Origin: CAZJAH01 sp964544155 | GTDB lineage: Bacteria > Bacteroidota > Ignavibacteria > Kapaibacteriales > UBA2268 | NCBI GenBank assembly: GCA_964544155.1 | Contig: CAZJAH010000036.1 | Span: 1-29,738, forward strand | Direction: 5' to 3' | Length of the DNA stretch: 29,738 nucleotides | Notes under the pieces: generated by a model | Seen by the model: only the letters and a program-made list of their open reading frames with translations | What the model was told of the DNA's origin: nothing | The model's database searches: none | In this document: one piece after another, positions 1-7,140 of the stretch | Position numbering within the stretch: position 1 is the stretch's first letter | How the letters are laid out: the number at the start of each line of letters is the position of its first letter | Program-made: the position numbers and the translations under genes

Positions 1-173
1 GGATTGCCGAAGCCGTACAAGCCGAATTTAAAAGCCTCCGGCGCTGCCTGATAAAAATCATTCAGCCCGTAATACGATATAAAGCTTTTTTCAGATTGAT
101 TTGTTTGATTTTGCGAGTAAACATGAGATACCCAAAGTAAGCCCGTGATCAGGATCAGTAAAATTCTCTTCAT
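1..173 (-). CDS. N-terminus of a secreted protein, truncated by window edge
   Basis: An open frame starts at an ATG on the minus strand (complement of 171-173) and runs off the left edge after 57 codons. The first 20 residues form a signal peptide: a Lys/Arg start, a Leu/Ile-rich core, then a VYSQ cleavage region. The mature part continues with YYGLNDFYQAAPEAFKFGLY, then GFGNP. I have a weak impression that this resembles the N-terminal region of SppA-like (S49) peptidases in Ignavibacteria, but no catalytic region is in view, so the function is left open. It is transcribed divergently from the gene at 384. Confidence 0.6.
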   Translation of the reverse strand, partial: MKRILLILITGLLWVSHVYSQNQTNQSEKSFISYYGLNDFYQAAPEAFKFGLYGFGN

Positions 174-383
174 AACTATTTCCCTGTATATTCAGATAAA
201 AATATAGGAATAATTACGGCGCTAATCGCTGCTGGTTACAATTATTTCATGGTAATAAAGAATTTTCTGCCTTAACAATTGAAATAAACTCAGTGGAATC
301 TTTTAATTAATATGAAACATTTCTTATAAAACAACATATAATACAGTTCAATTTTTTAAATTTTTACGAAAAGAATAAAGAAA
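174..383. other. AT-rich divergent intergenic region
   Basis: A 210-bp AT-rich spacer between the divergent genes at 173 and 384. It should hold both promoters. A tataat-like hexamer lies in the plus direction near 348, but I found no good TTG-N20-TANNTTTG match. The gene at 384 has only an A-rich stretch upstream, no clear Shine-Dalgarno site. Confidence 0.4.
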
Positions 384-971
384 ATGACAAGTATCATTGA
401 AACGGCTGAAAGTAATCAAAGGCGGGCTTTTGAGCTGATCAAAGAGCTGCACCTCGAAGAGGCATGGAAGAACTATTCGGCTCAGGCGAATTTGGTAGGC
501 TCACTTCGCATGGGGCTTTTGATTAAAAACCTCGATATCGATTATCATGTTTACTCGGAAAAATTCAATTTATCCGAAAGCTTCAGCGCCATCGCGGAAA
601 TAGCTGAAAATCCCGGTATTAAGAAAGTGCAGTATACTAATCTTATCGATACGCCCGAAAAATGTGTGGAGTGGCATTTGTGGTTTGAGGATTTGGACAA
701 AAGAGAGTGGAAGATCGATATGATCCATATTTTAAAAGAATCTCAATATGCCGGCGTATTTGAAAATATAGCCGACAGGATCAAAGCCACGCTTACGGGC
801 GAAAGCAAAATGGCCATTCTGGAAATTAAAAACCAACTTACATCCGATGATAATACCATGGGAATAGAAGTGTATATGGCAGTTATCAGAGACGGAATAA
901 ATAATATCCATGAGTTCAGGAACTGGAAAAAAGAGCAGCCCCCGGCAGGTATAATAGAATGGACGCCATGA
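384..971 (+). CDS. nucleotidyltransferase-fold protein, function unknown
   Basis: A 195-residue soluble protein with no signal peptide or membrane segment. Residues about 36-57 read VGSLRMGLLIKNLDIDYHVY. This looks like the active-site strand-turn of the MNT-type nucleotidyltransferase fold: a G-S pair followed by two acidic residues separated by one (DID). A further acidic strand near residue 110 (WKIDMIHI) could supply the third carboxylate. The C-terminal half is helical and ends in a short Pro-rich tail. This is inferred from motif pattern alone; the substrate is not predictable. Similar proteins are sometimes labelled phosphoglycerate mutase family, which I would not trust. It is monocistronic and ends just before a bidirectional terminator. 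Confidence 0.7.
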   Translation: MTSIIETAESNQRRAFELIKELHLEEAWKNYSAQANLVGSLRMGLLIKNLDIDYHVYSEKFNLSESFSAIAEIAENPGIKKVQYTNLIDTPEKCVEWHLWFEDLDKREWKIDMIHILKESQYAGVFENIADRIKATLTGESKMAILEIKNQLTSDDNTMGIEVYMAVIRDGINNIHEFRNWKKEQPPAGIIEWTP

Positions 972-985
972 TTAATAAATATTAA

Positions 986-1020
986 AACCGGCAAAATTTA
1001 TTGCCGGTTCATAATTGTTT
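986..1020. terminator. bidirectional rho-independent terminator
   Basis: A perfect 9-bp stem (AACCGGCAA at 986-994, TTGCCGGTT at 1001-1009) with a 6-nt loop. A T-rich run follows on the plus strand (from 1015) and TTTTAATATT on the minus strand. It separates the convergent genes ending at 971 and 1034 and can serve both. Confidence 0.85.
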
Positions 1021-1033
1021 TTTAAAAAAAAGA

Positions 1034-1828
1034 TCAGAAATAGCTTTTTATGTCCCTAAGCATATTATGTGATTTCACATCGTGTACGCGGATAACATCG
1101 ATTTTCTTATCAGCGAGCAGTGCGTGAATAATAAGTGTAGGCAAATCGCGTTCGCCGGGGTTTTCGATTCCGGTAATTCTCCCGATGAACGATTTCCTGG
1201 ATAATCCCAGCACAAGCGGCACATTAAGCTTAGTGAATTCATCATGGTTCTTCAGAAGCTGAAGGTTATGCTCCATATTTTTCCCGAAACCTATGCCTGT
1301 ATCAGCCCAGACCTTCTTTACTTTATAAGAATATGCTAAATTAATCTTATACTGAAGGTCATGGAATACATCTTCAACAACATTATTATATCTTGGTTCA
1401 TCCTGCATTGTTTTGGGTATACCCTGCATATGCATGACTATCAAAGGGCAATCCCTTTCGGCGGCCAGTTCAGCGAGTTTTTTATCATAGTTTAGGCCGC
1501 TAATGTCGTTTATGATATCGGCTCCGGCATCGAGAGCGGCTTTTGCTACGGCGTATTTGGTGGTATCGATTGATATTTTTATAGAGCTGTTATCCTTCCT
1601 AACAGCTTCGATAACGGGAACAATCCTTTTCAGCTCTTCATCTTCAGGTACGGAATCGGAGCCTGGCCGTGTACTCTCGCCGCCGACATCGAGAATGTCA
1701 GCTCCTTCGTCAATTAGCCTGAAGGCGCCTTTAATGGCTTCCTGCCTGGCATAATGCCTGCCGCCGTCCGAAAAAGAATCAGGAGTAACATTCAATATAC
1801 CCATGATCTCAGGAAATCTATTGTTCAT
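1034..1828 (-). CDS. folP: dihydropteroate synthase
   Basis: FolP condenses p-aminobenzoate with 6-hydroxymethyl-dihydropterin pyrophosphate in folate synthesis. The 264-residue length is normal. All signature loops of the TIM barrel are present: IMGILNVTPDSFSDGG at residues 8-23, GGESTRPGS at 49-57, then SIDTTK, NDISG, the HMQG loop, LGLSRKSFIG and the C-terminal RVHDV. The start at 1828 is supported by an AAAGGA site seven bases upstream. It lies 11 bp downstream of the LON-domain gene and is probably co-transcribed with it. It ends at the shared terminator at 986-1020. No unusual changes were seen in the sulfonamide-contact loops, though this was judged by eye only. Confidence 0.97.
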   Translation of the reverse strand: MNNRFPEIMGILNVTPDSFSDGGRHYARQEAIKGAFRLIDEGADILDVGGESTRPGSDSVPEDEELKRIVPVIEAVRKDNSSIKISIDTTKYAVAKAALDAGADIINDISGLNYDKKLAELAAERDCPLIVMHMQGIPKTMQDEPRYNNVVEDVFHDLQYKINLAYSYKVKKVWADTGIGFGKNMEHNLQLLKNHDEFTKLNVPLVLGLSRKSFIGRITGIENPGERDLPTLIIHALLADKKIDVIRVHDVKSHNMLRDIKSYF

Positions 1829-1839
1829 TTATTTATCCT

Positions 1840-2481
1840 TTATTTTTTAAAATAACGCGGATTGAGGTATCCGTCATATTTAATGATGTTGTTAATTTTT
1901 TCTGCTTCACGGATAACAGGAAGTATTTCTTCGAGGTGCTTTTTAAGCACAACAAGCCTTTTATTCTCAGATGTAATTTCCAGCAGGGACTGGCGCTGCG
2001 CCAGAGTGAGGCCGGATTTCTGAGCTATATAAAATGAAGGCCTCTGTGTAGGTACTTCTTCAGGGTCGAATTGATGGATCTCAATATTATCGATTGAAGT
2101 AGCAATTTTGTTAAAAAGCCCTACTGTTTGATTTAACAGTTCTATATCGGGCTCTGAATCAGGTTCGTCATCGAAGTACTCTACTTCTCCAATGAAAAAA
2201 ATATCCTCACCGTCGCGGAAAGTGGTCAGTTTATATCTTTTTTCGCCTGTGATATTAATATCCATTCGGCCGTCTTCATAGCGTTTAATTACATTTGTGA
2301 CATAGGCACTGCATCCGATATCGAAAAGCTTTTTTTTCGACATCAGATTCACTCCAAAAGGCATTTTATCGCGGATGCATTTATTGATCAGTTTCTTATA
2401 CCTGTCTTCAAAAATATGAAGCGGAAGGACTGCATCCGGAAAAAGTACCACATTCAACGGGAACAGGCCTAATTTTTCCAT
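1840..2481 (-). CDS. LON substrate-binding-domain protein (LonN-like)
   Basis: 213 residues, about the size of stand-alone proteins made of the N-terminal substrate-binding (PUA-like) domain of Lon protease. The diagnostic start is visible: LGLFPLNVVLFPDAVLPLHI then FEDRYKKLI at residues 4-33. After that come a charged beta-rich middle and a helical C-terminal part from about residue 120. No AAA+ or Ser-Lys protease domain is present, so it is not Lon itself. The role of such proteins is poorly defined; peptide or substrate recognition is the usual guess. It has no clear Shine-Dalgarno site and is the first gene of a likely two-gene unit with folP. Confidence 0.88.
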   Translation of the reverse strand: MEKLGLFPLNVVLFPDAVLPLHIFEDRYKKLINKCIRDKMPFGVNLMSKKKLFDIGCSAYVTNVIKRYEDGRMDINITGEKRYKLTTFRDGEDIFFIGEVEYFDDEPDSEPDIELLNQTVGLFNKIATSIDNIEIHQFDPEEVPTQRPSFYIAQKSGLTLAQRQSLLEITSENKRLVVLKKHLEEILPVIREAEKINNIIKYDGYLNPRYFKK

Positions 2482-2527
2482 TCGAAAATATATTTATAAC
2501 TTTGTAATTGCTACTCTTATTAATTGA

Positions 2528-2570
2528 AAAAACAAAAAAAGCGCACCGCTATTATCAAATCGGCGCGCTT
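2528..2570 (-). terminator. rho-independent terminator of sodB
   Basis: Read on the minus strand, a 10-bp stem (complements of 2561-2570 and 2539-2548, with one G-U pair) is followed by seven T (2534-2540). It sits 20 bp after the stop of the superoxide dismutase gene. Confidence 0.85.
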
Positions 2571-2589
2571 ATAAGAACGATATTATTAA

Positions 2590-3165
2590 TCAAAGATTTT
2601 TAGCCACATGCTCCCAGTTTACTATATCCCAAAAATGCTCGATGAATTTCGGGCGGGCATTCCTGTAATCAACGTAATAAGCATGCTCCCAAACATCGAG
2701 GGTAAGTATAGGAATCTTACCGTCAGTCATGGGGTTGCCGGCATTGGTTTTCTGTACTATCTGCAGCGCTCCGTTATCATTTTTAACAAGCCATGCCCAT
2801 CCCGAGCCGAAGAGATTTGCCGCGGCATCAGAGAATTTCTCTTTAAAATCCTCGAAGCTGCCGAAATCTTTCTCTATTGCCTGAAGCACATTTCCTTTTG
2901 GTTTGCCTCCGCTATTAGGTGAAAGGCAGTTCCAGAAGAAAGTGTGATTCCAGGTTTGAGCAGCATTATTGAATACTCCTCCATCGGAATTATTGATAAT
3001 GTCTTCAAGCTCCATATCAGCGAATTTAGTACCTTCAATAAGTCCGTTAAGCTTATTGACATAAGCCTGGTGGTGTTTGCCATGATGATAATCAAAAGTT
3101 TCCTCGGATATATGCGGCACAAGAGCGTCTTTTGCAAACGGAAGATCCGGAAGTTGGAATTTCAT
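2590..3165 (-). CDS. sodB: superoxide dismutase, iron type
   Basis: Converts superoxide to oxygen and hydrogen peroxide. 191 residues, the usual length. The four metal ligands are in place: His27 (in YHHGKHH), His74 (in NNAAQTWNHTFFWN), Asp157 and His161 (in LDVWEHAYY). Gln70, just before the second ligand, is the residue typical of iron enzymes; manganese enzymes usually take a Gln from a later position instead. The sequence tracks E. coli SodB closely, including the FGSGWAWLV and DYRNARP segments. It lacks a signal peptide and so is cytoplasmic. An AGGAG site precedes the ATG. It is monocistronic with its own terminator. Confidence 0.96.
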   Translation of the reverse strand: MKFQLPDLPFAKDALVPHISEETFDYHHGKHHQAYVNKLNGLIEGTKFADMELEDIINNSDGGVFNNAAQTWNHTFFWNCLSPNSGGKPKGNVLQAIEKDFGSFEDFKEKFSDAAANLFGSGWAWLVKNDNGALQIVQKTNAGNPMTDGKIPILTLDVWEHAYYVDYRNARPKFIEHFWDIVNWEHVAKNL

Positions 3166-3206
3166 ATTAATCTCCTTTTGGAAAAATATATGTTAAAAAA
3201 TTTTCA

Positions 3207-3228
3207 CCATGCATCGCGGAGAGCATGG
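3207..3228. repeat. inverted repeat in the sodB leader
   Basis: CCATGC (3207-3212) and GCATGG (3223-3228) form a perfect 6-bp inverted repeat around a 10-nt spacer. It lies about 42 bp upstream of the sodB start. It could be a protein operator or an mRNA hairpin in the 5' leader. Confidence 0.45.
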
Positions 3229-3507
3229 ATCATAATTTAACGATTATTCCTTAATTAAACAATATTAATTTTTTCTTTTAGGAGAAGTGGCCGTCCCCAG
3301 CCTGACGAATGGCCTAGGCCGAAAGCAGTACCTTAATTTAAGGCCGCTAATCTTTGGCGCCAACACATGATTTATTCCTGTTTTCCCTGTATCCTTCGCG
3401 ATGCTCAGGATGACGCTCAGGAATTGCTTTGCGGCGGTTCCGGGGATCACCAACCTTTAATTAAGATAATCTTTGTTCTGAAAAATTAACTATAATTATT
3501 ATACCCT

Positions 3508-3533
3508 AAAAAAATCCCGGGAGGAACCCGGGA
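3508..3533 (-). terminator. rho-independent terminator of the suf operon
   Basis: On the minus strand, TCCCGGG and CCCGGGA (complements of 3527-3533 and 3515-3521) make a strong 7-bp stem with a 5-nt loop. Seven T follow (3508-3514). It lies 30 bp past the stop of sufA and closes the operon. Confidence 0.9.
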
Positions 3534-3563
3534 AATTTTAATTAATCACTATTTTTATACAGA

Positions 3564-3953
3564 TCAGTGGCCTCCGCAGCCGCAGGTGTTCTGGTTATTC
3601 GGATTGTTGAACACAAAGCCGCTTCCATGCATGGTTTCTGCGAAGTCGAGTGTCACACCCATGAGGTAGAAAAGGCTTTTCCTGTCCACTACCATTTTGA
3701 TACCGCCTTCGTCAAATAGTTTGTCATTTTCGTTGACCTTGTCGTCGAAGCCTAAGGCGTAGCTCATACCGGAGCAGCCACCGCTCTGAGTGCCAATCCT
3801 CATTCGAAATTCATCGCCGATGTTATTTTGTTCTCTGACTTCATTTATTTTTTCAATCGCTCTTTTAGAGATCATGATACCGTCTTGCTGCTCGGCGCCA
3901 GTTACGCCGGTGGAGAAGTTTACAACTTCCGTCTGTTGTTCTAATTCAGCCAT
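3564..3953 (-). CDS. sufA: A-type iron-sulfur carrier protein (SufA/IscA/ErpA family)
   Basis: Receives Fe-S clusters from the SUF scaffold and delivers them to apo-proteins. The family's three cysteines are present: Cys60 in SGGCSGMSY, and Cys124 and Cys126 in the C-terminal TCGCGGH. At 129 residues it has about 25 extra N-terminal residues compared with typical IscA. I still prefer the start at 3953, because a strong AGGAG sits seven bases upstream, whereas Met27 has no such site. It is the last gene of the operon, 28 bp after the reductase gene and directly before the terminator. SufA, IscA and ErpA cannot be told apart reliably by sequence; the name follows the context. Confidence 0.9.
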   Translation of the reverse strand: MAELEQQTEVVNFSTGVTGAEQQDGIMISKRAIEKINEVREQNNIGDEFRMRIGTQSGGCSGMSYALGFDDKVNENDKLFDEGGIKMVVDRKSLFYLMGVTLDFAETMHGSGFVFNNPNNQNTCGCGGH

Positions 3954-3981
3954 TTTTTATCTCCTAATTATTATTAACAAT

Positions 3982-5058
3982 CTACTCGTCATAATCCACA
4001 ACGCAATCCGAAGTAAGCGGGTGCGCCTGGCATGAGAGAATATATCCTTCCTTCATTTCATTATCGGTGAGAGCTTCTCTTTCGTCCATGTGAACCTTGC
4101 CTGATTTCAGCATAGCCCTACAAGTTGAGCAGGCGCCTATCTGGCAGCTGAACGGCGGGTCGAAGCCTTCGCGCATAGCCGCAGTGAGTATGGTTTCATC
4201 TGGCTCTACGACAACCTCATGTTCCTCACCGTAAAGAATTATCCTGACTTTTTGCTGTTTAATTTCGAGATCCTCTGAGCCGGCGGCCTTTTCATCAAGC
4301 TCATCCGGCAGGGGAGCGGTGAAAGACTCCTTATGTACGCGGCTAAAATCCACATTCAAGGCTATGAGCGCGTTTTCTGCTTCTACCATCATACCGGGAG
4401 GGCCGCAAAGGAAATATTCCGTAGAGCTGTCGCGTACGCAATATTCATTGATGAGCTCTTTTATCCTTTGAGCGTTTAGCCTGCCTGACCGGCCTTCCCA
4501 GCCGTTTTCTGGCCTGCTCAGTACGTTGATTACCTTAAGCCTGCCGGGGTATTTCTCCTGAAGCCCTGCCAGCTGGCTTCGGAATATCACTGCTTCCAGG
4601 TTGCGGTTAGCGTAAATAAGCGATATGGTGGAGCCGGGCTCCTTATCAAGCACGGTTTTTAGTATGGACATCAGCGGTGTAATGCCGCTACCGCCGCCTA
4701 TAAGTACAAATTCGCGCTTTAAGCTGGGATCGAGTTCTATTGTGAACCTGCCGAATGGAGGCATAACTTCAAGGAACATGCCTTCTTTAAGTTCGTCGTT
4801 AAGGTAGCGGGATACAGTGCCTTCGTCTACTCTTTTGACAGTTACCGTTATATCTTCATCGGCAGCAGGGCTGCTGGATATTGAATAAGCCCTGCGGTTA
4901 TCCTTATTACCGACGGGTGCTTTGATGGTCAGGTACTGTCCGTGCTTATATTCGAAAATTTCCTTTAAGTCGTCCGGAACTATAAAAGTTATTGATATAG
5001 CCTCGTCAGTTTCTCTTGTAATTTTTTTAACTTTTAATTCGTAAAATTGTGGTGCCAT
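3982..5058 (-). CDS. ferredoxin-type NAD(P)H oxidoreductase, PaaE-like, with 2Fe-2S domain
   Basis: A 358-residue three-domain flavoenzyme. An N-terminal FAD-binding beta-barrel carries RAYSISSSP (residues about 55-63). A nucleotide-binding domain follows with GGGSGITPLMSIL and YFLCGPPGMM. A C-terminal plant-type 2Fe-2S domain has Cys305, Cys310, Cys313 and Cys343. This matches the family of PaaE (reductase of phenylacetyl-CoA epoxidase) and HmpA-like ferredoxin reductases. No other paa genes are present. Its place between the DUF59 gene and sufA, with gaps of 23 and 28 bp, suggests it gives electrons to Fe-S assembly or repair. That role is inferred from context. The start has no clear Shine-Dalgarno site. 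Confidence 0.9.
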   Translation of the reverse strand: MAPQFYELKVKKITRETDEAISITFIVPDDLKEIFEYKHGQYLTIKAPVGNKDNRRAYSISSSPAADEDITVTVKRVDEGTVSRYLNDELKEGMFLEVMPPFGRFTIELDPSLKREFVLIGGGSGITPLMSILKTVLDKEPGSTISLIYANRNLEAVIFRSQLAGLQEKYPGRLKVINVLSRPENGWEGRSGRLNAQRIKELINEYCVRDSSTEYFLCGPPGMMVEAENALIALNVDFSRVHKESFTAPLPDELDEKAAGSEDLEIKQQKVRIILYGEEHEVVVEPDETILTAAMREGFDPPFSCQIGACSTCRAMLKSGKVHMDEREALTDNEMKEGYILSCQAHPLTSDCVVDYDE

Positions 5059-5081
5059 TTTTAAGTAATCTATTTATTTTG

Positions 5082-5402
5082 TTAAAACATTCCCAATTCA
5101 AGCCTTGCCGCGTCGCTCATCCTGCTTTTGTCCCAGGGCGGGTCGAAAGTCAGTATGGCTTTGCAGTCCTTAACTTCCGGCAATTCTTTTACCGCCATTT
5201 CAGCTTCCCGCGGGATAGCGTCGGCTTCGGGGCAATTCGGGGCGGTAAGAGTCATAAGCAGCAGCACTTCGTCATTTGCCGTAATGCTTATATCATAAAC
5301 AAGCCCGAGCTCATAAATATTTACGGGTATCTCAGGATCGAAAACTGTTTTTAATTTATCTATTACTTTTTCTTCAAGTTCCTGTGGTGAAATAACAGCC
5401 AT
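5082..5402 (-). CDS. DUF59/MIP18-family Fe-S assembly protein (SufT-like)
   Basis: A small protein of the family that includes SufT and the eukaryotic CIA factor MIP18. It carries FDPEIPVNIYELGLVYDI and the conserved Cys in LTAPNCPEADAIP. The frame is open to 5459, but that would overlap sufU by 44 bp. I choose the ATG at 5402 (106 residues) because a TGAGG site sits six bases before it and 13 bp separate it from the sufU stop. An ATG at 5414 is also possible. SufT-like proteins help mature Fe-S proteins; location inside the suf operon fits that. Confidence 0.88.
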   Translation of the reverse strand: MAVISPQELEEKVIDKLKTVFDPEIPVNIYELGLVYDISITANDEVLLLMTLTAPNCPEADAIPREAEMAVKELPEVKDCKAILTFDPPWDKSRMSDAARLELGMF

Positions 5403-5415
5403 AGCGAACCTCATA

Positions 5416-5868
5416 TTATTCAGTACTAATAAAATCTTTTCCTTTTTCGGCAAGGGCATTGATCATTGTATGCCATGCCAGGCTGGCGCACTTTACCCTC
5501 GCGGGAAATTCCCTTACTCCGCAGAATACAGCCAGTTTGCCAATATCTATTTCATCGGGGTTTTTATTATCATTCGTTACCAGCTCGTGGAATTCCTCGA
5601 AAATCTTCCTTGCTTCCTCTTTCGTTTTGCCCTTGAGTATAGTAGTCATGATGGATGCTGAAGCTTTGGATATCGCGCATCCGGCGCCTTCGAACTTTAT
5701 CTCGCTGATCTTATCGCCGTCCATGCTGATGTAAACATCTATCTGGTCGCCGCAGAGTGGGTTATGCCCCTTTGCGGAATGATCGGCATGATCGATAATA
5801 CCGAAATTGCGCGGATTTTTGTTGTGGTCTAATATTACCTGCTGGTATAGTTCCTGTAGTTCATTCAT
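5416..5868 (-). CDS. sufU: SufU sulfur acceptor/scaffold-like protein
   Basis: A 150-residue IscU-fold protein that takes the persulfide sulfur from SufS. The zinc-site residues expected in SufU are visible: Cys39 and Asp41 (NPLCGD), Cys64 (GAGCAIS) and Cys127 (VKCASLAW). About 20 residues between GKTKEE and the FCGVREFPARVKC segment are longer than in classical IscU, which is typical of SufU. It starts 6 bp after the sufS stop, so the two are likely co-translated at matching levels. The neighbour order sufS-sufU is the common Gram-positive-like arrangement, also found in this bacterial lineage. Confidence 0.95.
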   Translation of the reverse strand: MNELQELYQQVILDHNKNPRNFGIIDHADHSAKGHNPLCGDQIDVYISMDGDKISEIKFEGAGCAISKASASIMTTILKGKTKEEARKIFEEFHELVTNDNKNPDEIDIGKLAVFCGVREFPARVKCASLAWHTMINALAEKGKDFISTE

Positions 5869-5874
5869 TTTATA

Positions 5875-7128
5875 TCAGGCAAACATTCGTATTACTTTTT
5901 TTAATGAATTAATTAAAACGTTTATCTCGCTTGGGGTATTGTAGATAGCAAAAGACGCTCTGGTGGTAGCGGGAATGCCGAAGTGCCTCATTACAGGCTC
6001 GGTACAATGGTGCCCCGTGCGAACCGCTACGCCGTCCATATCCAGCATGGTTCCTATATCATGCGGATGCACATCTTCCAAAATAAATGATACTACTGCT
6101 GCCTTGCTGGCGGCCTCTCCGATTATTTTCAACCCTTCTAATTGCTTAAGCTGTTCGGCGGCATATTCAAGCAGCTTATGCTCATGGGCGGCGATATTCT
6201 CCAGGCCAAGCGCGGTAATGTATTCAAGTGCGGCACCAAGGCCGATCGCTCCGGCTATATTTTGAGTACCTGCTTCGTATTTAAAAGGCAAATCATTGTA
6301 AATTGTCTTTTCGAATGATACGCTCTTGATCATATCGCCGCCTCCCTGGTAGGGTGGCATATCTTCAAGGAATTTTTCTTTTCCGTAAAGAATTCCTATA
6401 CCTGTGGGGCCGTAAATTTTATGCCCGGAAAACATAAAGAAATCACAGTCCAGTTCCCGCACATCTACCTTAAGGTGATGCACGGACTGCGCCCCGTCAA
6501 TAGCCACTGGGACGCCGTATTCATGGGCTTTATCGATTATTTTTTTTATTGGATTTATCGTTCCGAGCGAGTTTGAAACATGAACTACGGAAACAAGTTT
6601 GGCTTTCTCGCTGATCATTTTTTCAAATTCTTCATAAATAAGCTCTCCCTTATCATTTATCGGGATTACCCGGAGCCTTGCGTTTTTTTCTTCGCAAAGC
6701 ATCTGCCAGGGAACGATATTGGAGTGGTGCTCCATATGCGAAATGATTATCTCATCGCCTTCTTTGATATATTTTTTTCCGAAAGAATTTGCCAGAAGGT
6801 TGGCAGATTCTGTAGTTCCTTTTGTGAAGATGATCTCCCGGCTGCTGCCGGCGTTGAGAAAGTTCTGAGCGGTTTTCCGGGCGGCTTCATATTCAAATGT
6901 AGCCGTCTGGCTCAGCTTATGGACTCCTCTGTGGATATTGCTGTTAAGCTCTTTGTAGAATACTACCGTCTTATCGATCACTGATTGCGGCTTGTGCGTG
7001 GTTGCGGCGTTATCGAGATAAACAAGGTCCCTGCCGTGCACTTTGACCAGCAGGTTGGGGAAATCTTCTCTGATCTTATTTATATCATATCCCTGTGTTT
7101 TAATTTCCTTTAATTGTACTTCACTCAT
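5875..7128 (-). CDS. sufS: cysteine desulfurase SufS
   Basis: A PLP enzyme that removes sulfur from cysteine as an enzyme-bound persulfide. 417 residues, the normal size for group II desulfurases. The PLP lysine is Lys237 in FSGHKIYGPTGIG. The persulfide cysteine is Cys375 in RTGHHCTEPVM, which has the short loop typical of SufS-type enzymes. Other landmarks are LDNAATTHKP near residue 38 and ISHMEHHSNIVPW near residue 130. Cytoplasmic. It lies 12 bp after sufD and 6 bp before sufU, in the middle of the suf operon. Confidence 0.97.
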   Translation of the reverse strand: MSEVQLKEIKTQGYDINKIREDFPNLLVKVHGRDLVYLDNAATTHKPQSVIDKTVVFYKELNSNIHRGVHKLSQTATFEYEAARKTAQNFLNAGSSREIIFTKGTTESANLLANSFGKKYIKEGDEIIISHMEHHSNIVPWQMLCEEKNARLRVIPINDKGELIYEEFEKMISEKAKLVSVVHVSNSLGTINPIKKIIDKAHEYGVPVAIDGAQSVHHLKVDVRELDCDFFMFSGHKIYGPTGIGILYGKEKFLEDMPPYQGGGDMIKSVSFEKTIYNDLPFKYEAGTQNIAGAIGLGAALEYITALGLENIAAHEHKLLEYAAEQLKQLEGLKIIGEAASKAAVVSFILEDVHPHDIGTMLDMDGVAVRTGHHCTEPVMRHFGIPATTRASFAIYNTPSEINVLINSLKKVIRMFA

Positions 7129-7140
7129 TGCGTGCCTGAA

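Larger units (their letters stand above)
3166..3563. other. 398-bp intergenic region with repeat-like sequence
   Basis: This spacer holds the sodB leader (inverted repeat at 3207-3228), the suf terminator at 3508-3533, and about 190 bp of GC-richer sequence (3280-3455). The latter resembles dispersed intergenic repeats: the minus-strand frame at 3265-3453 reads as VILSIAKDTG-type peptide, a hallmark of spurious ORFs made from such repeats. No credible gene was seen. Confidence 0.5.

Noticed and set aside
3265..3453. 62-residue minus-strand ORF
   Set aside because: No ribosome site, odd composition, and a VILSIAKD-type peptide that is typical of translated intergenic repeats.
3982..5058. Phenylacetate degradation gene cluster
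   Set aside because: Only the PaaE-like reductase is present; no paaABCD or other pathway genes are nearby, so the suf context is more informative.
5403..5459. Extended start for the DUF59 protein
   Set aside because: It would overlap sufU by 44 bp and add residues not expected in the family; the ATG at 5402 has a TGAGG site.
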